DNA of 64,000 nucleotides from Chromatiaceae bacterium. Its GTDB lineage: Bacteria > Pseudomonadota > Gammaproteobacteria > Chromatiales > Chromatiaceae. Position 1 is the stretch's first letter. Each line of letters starts with the position of its first letter. This document shows, one piece after another, positions 1 to 7,374 of this stretch. Both the position numbers and the translations under genes were made by a program. The notes below the pieces were generated by a model. The model saw only the letters and a list, made by a program, of their open reading frames with translations, was not told where the DNA came from and made no database searches. The stretch is from assembly GCA_024235395.1 (NCBI GenBank), contig JACKMK010000004.1, positions 744,001 to 808,000 on the forward strand. Reading direction: 5' to 3'.

Positions 1-246
1 GGCATGTCGGCTATTCAGTATCTGACCGCTTGGCGAATGCATGTGGCTTTTCGTCAGTTGCAGGGACAGCCAGTGGATATCGAGGATACGGCAAGGGCAG
101 TCGGATATCTGTCTCCTACTGCCTTCCAGAAAGCGTTCAAGCGCGTACATGGAATGACCCCGGCGCAGGCCATGGCCTACTCGTGTGCAGCTTCGGAAAG
201 CGCGAATTCCGGCTGGAGCCGATCAACGAGACAACTACACGTCTGA
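1..246 (+). CDS. AraC/XylS-type regulator, C-terminal end (partial)
   Basis: The reading frame is open from the first base of the window and ends in TGA at 244-246, so this is the 3' end of a longer gene. The visible residues form the second helix-turn-helix of the AraC/XylS DNA-binding domain: a YLTAWRM segment, then DTARAVGYLSPTAFQKAFKR and a GMTPAQ tail, the usual end of this family. The effector domain is off the window. It lies outside the mobile element, downstream of the interrupted tRNA, and is probably resident chromosome. Its target cannot be inferred. Confidence 0.8.
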   Translation, partial: GMSAIQYLTAWRMHVAFRQLQGQPVDIEDTARAVGYLSPTAFQKAFKRVHGMTPAQAMAYSCAASESANSGWSRSTRQLHV

Positions 247-928
247 TTCAATAGAACACCTTAGCGGCGTCGCCGTGCCCCTCACCTCTTTGGATGCAAT
301 CACGGAGGGCCACGAGCTGGTGAACCGGACGTTGAAATGCCGGGCAGTAAACGACCCACCCATAGTGAGTCGGTCAGTTCCCAAATACCCCTGTGTGAAA
401 GTCAACGACAGGAAGGCAAGCTGGTTGACCTCCTGTGGGCAATTTAGGCGCGCCTCGTTGTAAGAAGCTCGAATAAAGCCTGCTTCCGACCGTAGTGGCC
501 CATGGCAGGTCGCCTCGCTTTTGGTCAATGCCGACGCTCATCAATTGTCTGGGATGGACGGCCAGCTGGTAGAAACGCGATATTCCGCAGGGAACACACC
601 GGCGATACTCGCATCCCGACTACCACCGCCCGCTTCAAGCGATCAACCGCGATCGTGTGCCAAACGCCCGCCAATTTTCCGGCCTATGTGCCCGAACCAT
701 CGACTACGACACTGTCATGGCTCGGCCCGCCGCGAACACGGGACGGTACGGACAGCATTGACGGCAAGCTTCCGCTGTTGCTGGGAAGAAAACCTCCAGG
801 ATGCGCTGCCCGCGCTGCTGCAGTGTTCCGTACCGAAAACTTTACGAACCACGATTTGGAAGCCGGACGCTGCAGGCCTTCGTGCGTGATCTCAGTGCTA
901 TCCCACCGGTACCGATTTTGTTTCGGAC
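247..928. other. Intergenic stretch without a supported gene
   Basis: Open frames exist on both strands here (for example 235-528 minus and 502-1047 plus), but they overlap one another, have low-complexity Arg/Pro-rich composition and show no recognisable domain. I see no RNA gene. It is the chromosomal flank between the AraC-type gene and the tRNA terminator. Confidence 0.5.
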
Positions 929-959
929 AAAAAAAAGACTTAGGTCGACAACCTAAGCC
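929..959 (-). terminator. Rho-independent terminator of the interrupted tRNA gene
   Basis: On the minus strand a 9-bp stem (951-959 pairing with 937-945, one G-U pair) with a 5-nt loop is followed by eight T residues at 936-929. It lies just downstream of the tRNA 3' end at 971, where a tRNA terminator belongs, which supports the view that bases left of 971 are the original chromosome. Confidence 0.8.
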
Positions 960-970
960 TTTCTCTTTAT

Positions 971-1015
971 TGGTCGGAGCGGGGAGATTCGAACTCCCGA
1001 CCCCCACAACCCCAT
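971..1015 (-). other. ICE attachment site: 3' half of tRNA-Pro(GGG)
   Basis: Read on the minus strand this holds a complete tRNA 3' half: anticodon loop ATGGGGT (anticodon GGG), 3' anticodon strand TGTGG, variable loop GGGTC, T-arm GGGAG-TTCGAAT-CTCCC, acceptor strand CGCTCCG, discriminator A and CCA (973-971). G72 implies a C1-G72 pair, typical of bacterial tRNA-Pro. Upstream of the anticodon loop the sequence no longer fits: the strand needed to pair (CCACA) is absent. The tRNA is therefore a fragment, as expected for the att copy left when an element integrates at a tRNA anticodon loop. The integrase gene begins about 260 bp away. The intact tRNA should be at the far end, outside the window. 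Confidence 0.8.
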
Positions 1016-1121
1016 TAAGCTTTTCCTTCATATCAAGCCTTCTCTAATAGCATCAGAATGTGGTGTTTTTGTCCAATAAGTTACTGTTTTTGTTTTTCTT
1101 ATTCTGCACCTGTTATTATTT

Positions 1122-1252
1122 GGTACCTAAAGTTCATCTCGATCTGAAACAGTCGAAGTCTGGTACCTATGGTACCTATTCTGAAATAGGTACCAAATAC
1201 GCCTCTCGGAAAATAGGTACCAAAATGCGCCAATAGGTACCAAATAGGTACC
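1122..1252. repeat. Seven GGTACC-centred repeats upstream of the integrase
   Basis: GGTACC cores lie at 1122, 1162, 1171, 1189, 1216, 1236 and 1247. The rightmost four share the longer form ATAGGTACC, usually followed by AAA; the left three occur in the opposite sense (GGTACCTA). The array sits between the att site and the integrase start in an AT-rich segment. This arrangement suits arm-type binding sites for the integrase or AlpA-type factor, or autoregulation of the integrase promoter; that role is inference. Confidence 0.7.
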
Positions 1253-1271
1253 ACGTGAGGGACCACCACAA

Positions 1272-2552
1272 ATGCCGAGCAAGCGAATTACCGTGCCCAC
1301 CGTAGAGTACCTGAAGACCGATAAGGTACAGGAAGATTTTTGGGACACATTGACTCCTGGGTTCGGTGTTCGAGTCACCAAGGGTGGCCGCAAGACCTTC
1401 GTGGTCATGACGCGGGTGCTCGTTGCCGGTCAGTGGAAGAAACGCCGCTACACGATCGGTCGATACGCGGAAGGCGTGGACCACGAAGACCAAGGCCTCG
1501 ATCTGAAAACGGCGAGGGATCGCGCGAAGGCGGTCATCGCGGCCGCCGGAGACGGCCGCGATCCACAAGAGGTGCTGCAACCTACCCCGCGCGACGAAAT
1601 GGTCGAGAGATCTGCCAATTGCTTCGCGAACGTACGGGAAGACTTTCTGAAGCGTTACCGGACACGGCAAAAGACAAAACCGAGACCACGCACCATCGAG
1701 GAGATGCGACGGTGCATTTCCGGCAAACGGTTCAAGAACTGGGACGACAAACCCGTTACCGCCATCACGAAGCGGGACATTCGCAACCTCCTCGACGCCA
1801 TTATGGATGAGGGGCATGACGCGCATGCCAACAAGACACTCACCGTCCTGAAGATGCTGTTCAACTGGGCCTACGATCACGAAAAGATAAACGAGATTCC
1901 GACCGAGAGGATCAAGCCACCCGGCGCAGTCACCCCTCGGGAACGCACCCTCACCTCACCAGAGGTGGTCACAATCTGGAACGCAACATACGGTGACGAA
2001 GCCACCGACTCGCATATCCATGGCGACATTGTCCGCACTCTCATGTTGACCGGACAACGGCGAAATGAAGTCGCCGGGATGCAATGGTCGGAGATCGATT
2101 TCGATCGCCGCACCTGGGAACTCCCACGCGACCGGACCAAGAACAAACAGCCGCACATCGTCCCGCTCTCGTCGGCCGTACTGTCGATCCTGCGCCGACA
2201 GCTGAAGGAGCAGAAAGAACTGGGCCTCGAATCGGCGTACGTCTTCACGACAACCGGAGAAACGCCGTTCTCCGGTTGGAGCCGGTCCAAAAAACGCCTC
2301 GATCAACGCTGCGGCGTAACCGATTGGCGGCTGCATGACCTGCGGCGCACCGTCGTCACCGGCATGAACGACGACCTCGGCATTTGGCCCCATGTCGTCG
2401 AAGCGGTCGTGAACCATGTCACCGGCGCCGCCAAACGCGGGGTCGCCGGCGTCTACAACCGGGCCGAGTACCTCAAGGAACGCCGGCGCGCCCTCGAGCG
2501 CTGGGCTCGACACCTTCTAAAGCAGGTCGCCGAGGCCCGCAGGGCGGCGTAA
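1272..2552 (+). CDS. int: Tyrosine integrase of the ICE
   Basis: This 426-aa protein has the layout of P4-type tyrosine recombinases: an N-terminal DUF4102-like arm-binding domain (about 1-95, with a GFGVRVTKGGRKTFV segment), a SAM-like core-binding domain (about 115-205), and a C-terminal catalytic domain. Visible catalytic residues are the first Arg in LTGQRRNEVAGMQW, the HDLRR box, and a Tyr in GVYNRAEYLKERRRALERW. It would catalyse site-specific integration and excision at the adjacent tRNA-Pro half site. ATG at 1272 follows the GGTACC array closely. Length is normal and the gene looks intact. A second, different recombinase lies at 59971-60837. Confidence 0.92.
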   Translation: MPSKRITVPTVEYLKTDKVQEDFWDTLTPGFGVRVTKGGRKTFVVMTRVLVAGQWKKRRYTIGRYAEGVDHEDQGLDLKTARDRAKAVIAAAGDGRDPQEVLQPTPRDEMVERSANCFANVREDFLKRYRTRQKTKPRPRTIEEMRRCISGKRFKNWDDKPVTAITKRDIRNLLDAIMDEGHDAHANKTLTVLKMLFNWAYDHEKINEIPTERIKPPGAVTPRERTLTSPEVVTIWNATYGDEATDSHIHGDIVRTLMLTGQRRNEVAGMQWSEIDFDRRTWELPRDRTKNKQPHIVPLSSAVLSILRRQLKEQKELGLESAYVFTTTGETPFSGWSRSKKRLDQRCGVTDWRLHDLRRTVVTGMNDDLGIWPHVVEAVVNHVTGAAKRGVAGVYNRAEYLKERRRALERWARHLLKQVAEARRAA

Positions 2553-2666
2553 TTCCCTGCCCTGCGAAAAACCGCGCACCGGGTTGAAAGGGTTTTCTGC
2601 CGACACCCCTCAATCGCGCGCCTAGCATGGTACCCGTCGATATCAAGTTCTAACGGGATACACACC

Positions 2667-2843
2667 ATGCAACGACTACTCACCGACCGCCAGCTGCGCG
2701 AAAAACTTGGCGGATGTTCGAGCATGACGCTCTGGCGCATGCGCCGTGACGGGAAACTGCCCAAGCCGAGAAAGCTCGGCAAGAAGAATGTCACGCCGGA
2801 AGACGAGGCGGACGCCGCAATCGCCGCGTTGATTAGCCTGTGA
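2667..2843 (+). CDS. AlpA-like small helix-turn-helix protein (putative excisionase/regulator)
   Basis: A 58-aa protein beginning MQRLLTDRQLREKLGGCSSM and continuing into TLWRMRRDGKLPKP, the winged-helix pattern of AlpA/MerR-like excisionase proteins (a tyrosine- or tryptophan-bearing recognition helix, then a basic wing). It lies 114 bp downstream of the integrase on the same strand. Proteins of this family usually act as recombination directionality factors or activate the integrase promoter. The GTG at 2840 of the next open frame overlaps its stop, but I favour a later start for that gene. Confidence 0.75.
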   Translation: MQRLLTDRQLREKLGGCSSMTLWRMRRDGKLPKPRKLGKKNVTPEDEADAAIAALISL

Positions 2844-2927
2844 AGGGTCTTGGGGCCGACCGTTCCGCCAGTACATGGGAACTGGCCAGGCAACCGGCCA
2901 TAGAAGCGGCCATATTTTCGGCTAGAA

Positions 2928-2958
2928 TTGACTTACGCTCTCCATATGTTTCTGATAT
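2928..2958 (+). promoter_or_regulatory. Possible sigma-70 promoter of the Fic gene
   Basis: TTGACT at 2928-2933 and TGATAT at 2953-2958 resemble -35 and -10 boxes, although the 19-bp spacer is longer than ideal. The AT-rich stretch contrasts with its surroundings and precedes the ATG at 2969 by only 10 bp, so it would give a nearly leaderless transcript. Weak evidence. Confidence 0.25.
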
Positions 2959-2968
2959 TGCGATAATT

Positions 2969-4213
2969 ATGACTGATTCTGATACGGACGATAAAGCGGC
3001 CATTGAGCCGGGCGACGGCGCCCCTCTCGACAGGGGTGAGCCCGTATCATTGATGGAACCAATGAGGATCTCGGAAAGCTCCCGCCATCGCGGGGAACTC
3101 AACGATCTGGCCGTCGAACTGGCGGCACATTCCGCAGGATTTCGCCGGAGCCTCCCGGCGGGTGTACTGACAGCCCTGGCAGATCTGGTGCGAGCGATGA
3201 ACTGCTACTACAGCAACCTCATCGAAGGCCACGACACCCACCCCGTCGACATCGAGCGCGCACTGAAAAACGATTACAGCGCCAACGCGGAAAAGCGCAA
3301 CCTCCAACTCGAAGCGAAAGCGCACATCGCGGTCCAGAAATGGATCGACGAGGGCGGACTAAGCGGACGCACGGTAAGCGCGGATGGTATTTGCGAGATC
3401 CATGGACGCTTTTGCGAACTCCTGCCGGATGAACTGCTATGGGTCGAAGACCCTGACAATGGCGAAAGGATGGAGGTTGTTCCCGGCGCGCTTCGTGAAC
3501 GCGACGTCAAAGTCGGCCAACACATAGCGGTCAGTCCCGGCGCACTCCCGCGTTTTTTCCAGCAGTTCGAGCGAACGTATGGCAGCCTCGGCAAAGCCGA
3601 GACGATCATCGCTGCGGCGGCAGCTCATCACCGCCTGCTGTGGATACACCCGTTCCTGGACGGCAACGGCCGCGTGGCTCGGCTCATGTCGCACTCGATG
3701 CTGCTTGAGGTGCTTGATACGGGCGGTATCTGGTCCATTGCCCGAGGTCTTGCGAGAAACGTTCGGTCTTACAAAAGCCACCTGGCGCAATGTGATCTTC
3801 CGCGCCGTAACGATCTCGACGGTCGCGGCAATCTCAGCGAAGAAGGCCTCGCCTCCTTTACACGATTCTTCCTGGAAACCTGCCTCGACCAGGTGAAGTT
3901 CATGGAAGAGCTGGTGCAACCGGACCGGCTGCGTGACCGCATCCTGCTCTGGGTCGAGGAAGAAATCCGCACTGACGCCCTACCGCAGAAGGCCGGGCGC
4001 ATCCTCGAAGCAATCCTGTACCGGGGGGAACTACCGCGTGGCGACGTTCCGGACCTGCTCGGGGCGAGTGACCGCCATTCCCGCCGCGTCGTTGCCGCCC
4101 TGATCGAACGCGGTGTCGTCGTCTCGGATAGCACGCGCGCACCGTTGCGCCTCGCCTTCCCGGCCATGCTGGCATCACGCTGGATGCCGGGACTGTTTCC
4201 GGAACAACGCTAG
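2969..4213 (+). CDS. Fic family protein with N-terminal inhibitory motif
   Basis: A 414-aa protein whose catalytic loop is a perfect Fic motif, HPFLDGNGRVAR (about residue 228). Fic enzymes transfer AMP or another phosphate-containing group from a nucleotide to target hydroxyls. A SNLIEG sequence near residue 83 matches the [S/T]xxxE[G/N] inhibitory helix, so the enzyme should be autoinhibited in the manner of class II Fic proteins. A C-terminal winged-helix-like segment (about 320-400) may bind DNA. An in-frame GTG at 2840 would add 43 residues; I chose ATG 2969 because the residues before it look like translated promoter sequence. No separate antitoxin is visible beside it. The target is unknown. 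Confidence 0.85.
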   Translation: MTDSDTDDKAAIEPGDGAPLDRGEPVSLMEPMRISESSRHRGELNDLAVELAAHSAGFRRSLPAGVLTALADLVRAMNCYYSNLIEGHDTHPVDIERALKNDYSANAEKRNLQLEAKAHIAVQKWIDEGGLSGRTVSADGICEIHGRFCELLPDELLWVEDPDNGERMEVVPGALRERDVKVGQHIAVSPGALPRFFQQFERTYGSLGKAETIIAAAAAHHRLLWIHPFLDGNGRVARLMSHSMLLEVLDTGGIWSIARGLARNVRSYKSHLAQCDLPRRNDLDGRGNLSEEGLASFTRFFLETCLDQVKFMEELVQPDRLRDRILLWVEEEIRTDALPQKAGRILEAILYRGELPRGDVPDLLGASDRHSRRVVAALIERGVVVSDSTRAPLRLAFPAMLASRWMPGLFPEQR

Positions 4214-4353
4214 AAAGGGCTATGCGACGACACGCCATGCAAAGGCAAAGGCACCTGGTATGCCCGGCAGTAGCCGCCCTCTACAACCACGCCAACTGGG
4301 CGGGACTCAGGGGCAGCGAACGCTGGGGCTGACAGCCAAACCAACCCCTCCGA

Positions 4354-5280
4354 CTACATATGAAATCGCCCTTCCGGTTCGTAGCCTAGCGGGACGGGAT
4401 CAGCCAAACGGCGAAGCAAGTCCAGTTCACCTCGACGGGTATACATCTCGAAGAGATGATCATTCCCGTGGCCTTGCAGATATTTGCCGGCATCTCTTTC
4501 TAACCATGCACTACAGACCACGCCGACGAATTTCGGGTATTGAGCGCGCTTCGCCAGAGGAGAGGCTGTCATGAATCTTTCTCGTGCGTTGCCCGAGAGA
4601 TCCGCTTGCGGATGCCTAGAATGATCGTATTTCCACCAAACGCTAATACGCACTTCACCAAAGCCAGCGTCAGACCACGACACAACGGCATTATGTCCCG
4701 CGATCTCCATTTCAATGTGCGCGGTCTCTTCCGTGGATTTGCCATCCCAGGACAATGACAACAGACGACGACGCAAGAGCTCATTCAAACCCAGGACCAA
4801 CAGCTTTCGGTACGGATTCATTTTAGGCGTGGCTACGGAATAAGACGCCATAATCTCCGGCTCAGGCTCTTCCTCATCAAAAGCGTTGGGGCCCACCCTC
4901 ACGCTGTTGGAAACGTCCAAACCGCTGACCTTCTGAAGGACCTCCTCGGGCCCATCTTCAATGGTGATCAGATAGCCGTAGACCAAGCCGTCATTGTTTT
5001 CAATGGCTTCGGCCTCCCACGACAGCTGTTCGAGCTCAAGGTCGCTGATCCCGAGCTCTGCGGCTAATGGGCTTCGGCTGGTAAGCATGGGCCGGGCGCG
5101 CTGGGGTTTGAGTTGGCGAAGGGCGTTTGCCCAGCCGGAACTCATACCGTTTTGCTGGGCTACTACATCCAAAGCGGCATGTAACGGAATATTCTCGGCC
5201 TTAGACAGCGCCCTGGCGTCCTGCTTCAAGCGTTTGACAGAACGCCCAGAGGGGAATTTGAGGGTATTTTGTGCAGACAT
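4354..5280 (-). CDS. Unknown 308-aa protein in the defence block
   Basis: I do not recognise this protein. The likely start is ATG 5280 (MSAQNTLKFPSGRSVKRLKQ); a longer frame to 5331 is possible. The N-terminal 50 residues (LKQDARALSKAENIPLHAAL) recall short helical domains with a KxLAK...I.LHeALD pattern found in uncharacterised plasmid and ICE proteins. The middle is acidic, with no transmembrane segment, signal peptide or clear catalytic motif. It is convergent with the Fic gene and lies downstream of the UvrD-like gene on the same strand with about 210 bp between them. It could be a third defence-block component or an independent accessory gene. Confidence 0.6.
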   Translation of the reverse strand: MSAQNTLKFPSGRSVKRLKQDARALSKAENIPLHAALDVVAQQNGMSSGWANALRQLKPQRARPMLTSRSPLAAELGISDLELEQLSWEAEAIENNDGLVYGYLITIEDGPEEVLQKVSGLDVSNSVRVGPNAFDEEEPEPEIMASYSVATPKMNPYRKLLVLGLNELLRRRLLSLSWDGKSTEETAHIEMEIAGHNAVVSWSDAGFGEVRISVWWKYDHSRHPQADLSGNARERFMTASPLAKRAQYPKFVGVVCSAWLERDAGKYLQGHGNDHLFEMYTRRGELDLLRRLADPVPLGYEPEGRFHM

Positions 5281-5493
5281 AATACTAAGCTCCAGACTGC
5301 CTTTTTGGCGAAGGACGGCCGACACATCCACGCGCAGACAGTACGTGGTTTAGCATTACATTCAAGGAATTCACTGCGCCCTGATGGGGGCTCTGCCTTT
5401 GGTCGGCTAGCGAGCTTGCAGTCAGCTCATTTTTAAAGCTGACATAGAACCCGCGACTCGTCAAGGCTCTTTGACGAAGGAGAAGGCCCCAGA

Positions 5494-7374
5494 CTAGAAA
5501 ACGTGAATGTCTTCTTCCGGAAAAAAGCCTTTATCCAGAAGTGCTGCTTTTGCTGCCTCGACGTCAGGCACGAACCACGTGACAGCCAAGTCCTGCACGG
5601 CGCGTGAACAGCAAACATAGAAAAGACGTCTGGTCCTATCAACTACCGAATCCTTCCCCTCGTCGAGGTTCTTTTGATCGGTGTCCGACAAGGCTGCGGT
5701 GCCGAAGTACTTTTCGTAGGAAAAGATATTGTAGTTGCTCTCTTCATCGTCCAGAACCACCAAAACGCGATCAAACTCCGCCCCCTTCACGCCTTGATGC
5801 GTGGCGAACGGCGATTGATCTTCTATATACGTTTGATACCCCCACAGCTGAACAGCAGGACAGTCAAGAAACGCCAATACCGATGCATCGTGGTTGCTTA
5901 ATCCTTCGCCATCTCCCTCACCGGGTGCAGCATTCAAGAACGTAAAAAAACGATCATCTAACGTCATGAGAGAATGGTCGTGCACGAATTGAAGCACCTG
6001 CCTGATCGTCGCGTCTGAGCCTTCGGCAAGAAGGCCATTTGCATCTGTAACATCCTTTTTCAGTTGCGCGAGCAACGCCACAACATCTTTTCCCGCCAGG
6101 TTCTCTTCAGTCAGCAGAGGGGAGTTGGCGCGCAATGACGAGATAACTGCAAACTCATCACCAAGATGCACTGCTTTCACGAGTGGAAGCAGATAGCCTA
6201 AAAAGGGCCTCAGCACCCATGCGGTACCGTCAAGCAGACCATCTTTGAGACCTGACGGACCATGATCATTCAAAGAGGCGTATATGTCCGGAAAACCAAG
6301 CCTTTGGGCCGCCATTCGATGCACAAGCACAAGAACGCGAACACCGCTGTGATCGCCATTATTGACCCAATCTGGATCGTCGTTGGCTTGGCTAAGCCAT
6401 TCCCGTACTTTGCCTAGGTGCTCAGTCCTTTGATCATCTGCAGGCAGCAAGAAGATCCGCGAGGAGCCCTCAACCGAGATAACTTCGCCATCTTTCTCTA
6501 CAGTTCTGCCACGCGTCTGAACAAGGCCATCGTCCTCTGCTCTGATTTTATTGATCACATGCAAGACGCGCTGAGGACATCTGAAGTTTTCCGGCTTCGT
6601 TATCTCTTTCCAAGCCTCTTCGAGAATGATCGGCCCGGCTCCCGTCATGTAAATTTTTTGAACGGAATCGCCGAAGAATCCCAAGCAAAACCCCGCACCC
6701 GCTGTTCCGCTTATTTGCTTCAGCGCTTCCACAAACGCCGGATCGGTGTCCTGGCTCTCATCGACAAAAATGACGGGATACCGGGATGCAACGATATTTC
6801 TCAACAACGCTTTGTCGGCGATCAGCGCAGGACCAATCTTCAAAATGTCGTCATGCCCGAGAATTCCGTTCGCGTAATCGCTTCCTGTGCCATAGCCCCA
6901 TTTCTTGACGGATCGCAGAGCCCCCAGCTGTGCCTTGTATCGATCAATATCTTCTACCAGCCTGTCACGCGTACGCTGCTGCGTTCGCGGCTTTGCTATT
7001 TTTTCTTCCGCTGCCGTGATCTTCTCAGATATTCGGCTCTCTACCCATTGGCGGATATCATCCTGGAATGGCTTCACTACCGACCACAAGAAGCTGTGAA
7101 TAGTAGACACATGGAACAATGGCGCGTTACCGACATCGCCCCATATTTCTCCGACAGCCACCTCGGTATAAGTGATGCACGCGATCTGCTGACCACGTCT
7201 CTTCAAATCAGGGCCTCGCGTTCTCGCCAGATGATCAAGCGCCTTGACCAAAGACGTCGTTTTTCCCGAACCAGCACCGGCGACCATCACGAAACTTCTT
7301 GTAGGCCGCTCATCAAGACAGGCGCGCAATTGGAGGTCCGCGTCCGTATCTGGCTGCATTATCCGGTTAGTCAT
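5494..7374 (-). CDS. UvrD/PcrA-like superfamily 1 helicase (GajB-like)
   Basis: A 626-aa SF1A helicase. Walker A is VAGAGSGKTT near residue 35; Walker B is VIFVDESQDTD; motif V appears as ATHQGVKGAEFDRVLV, and motif VI lies near RRLFYVCCSRA close to the C-terminus. It starts at ATG 7374, 8 bases inside the end of the upstream OLD-type gene, so the two are translationally coupled. An OLD nuclease followed by a UvrD-like helicase is the Gabija anti-phage arrangement; class 2 OLD proteins are also defined by such a neighbour. GajB proteins are usually about 500 aa, so this one is longer. It is the last gene of a five-gene operon starting at hsdM. Confidence 0.85.
   Translation of the reverse strand: MTNRIMQPDTDADLQLRACLDERPTRSFVMVAGAGSGKTTSLVKALDHLARTRGPDLKRRGQQIACITYTEVAVGEIWGDVGNAPLFHVSTIHSFLWSVVKPFQDDIRQWVESRISEKITAAEEKIAKPRTQQRTRDRLVEDIDRYKAQLGALRSVKKWGYGTGSDYANGILGHDDILKIGPALIADKALLRNIVASRYPVIFVDESQDTDPAFVEALKQISGTAGAGFCLGFFGDSVQKIYMTGAGPIILEEAWKEITKPENFRCPQRVLHVINKIRAEDDGLVQTRGRTVEKDGEVISVEGSSRIFLLPADDQRTEHLGKVREWLSQANDDPDWVNNGDHSGVRVLVLVHRMAAQRLGFPDIYASLNDHGPSGLKDGLLDGTAWVLRPFLGYLLPLVKAVHLGDEFAVISSLRANSPLLTEENLAGKDVVALLAQLKKDVTDANGLLAEGSDATIRQVLQFVHDHSLMTLDDRFFTFLNAAPGEGDGEGLSNHDASVLAFLDCPAVQLWGYQTYIEDQSPFATHQGVKGAEFDRVLVVLDDEESNYNIFSYEKYFGTAALSDTDQKNLDEGKDSVVDRTRRLFYVCCSRAVQDLAVTWFVPDVEAAKAALLDKGFFPEEDIHVF

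Noticed and set aside
235..528. 97-aa minus-strand frame beside the AraC-type gene
   Set aside because: It overlaps the end of the AraC-type gene and shows no domain or start signal that I can defend.
502..1047. 181-aa plus-strand open frame at the left end, and the antisense frame at 684-1031
   Set aside because: They run through the tRNA terminator and tRNA half, have no recognised domain and lack a convincing ribosome-binding site.
2840..2968. N-terminal 43-residue extension of the Fic protein from GTG 2840
   Set aside because: The segment covers a promoter-like AT-rich stretch and has no resemblance to the Fic N-terminal region, so ATG 2969 is preferred.
5421..5476. Hairpins (5421-5443 and 5459-5476) as terminators of the helicase gene
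   Set aside because: Stems of 6-7 bp without a T run on the minus strand; too weak to call.
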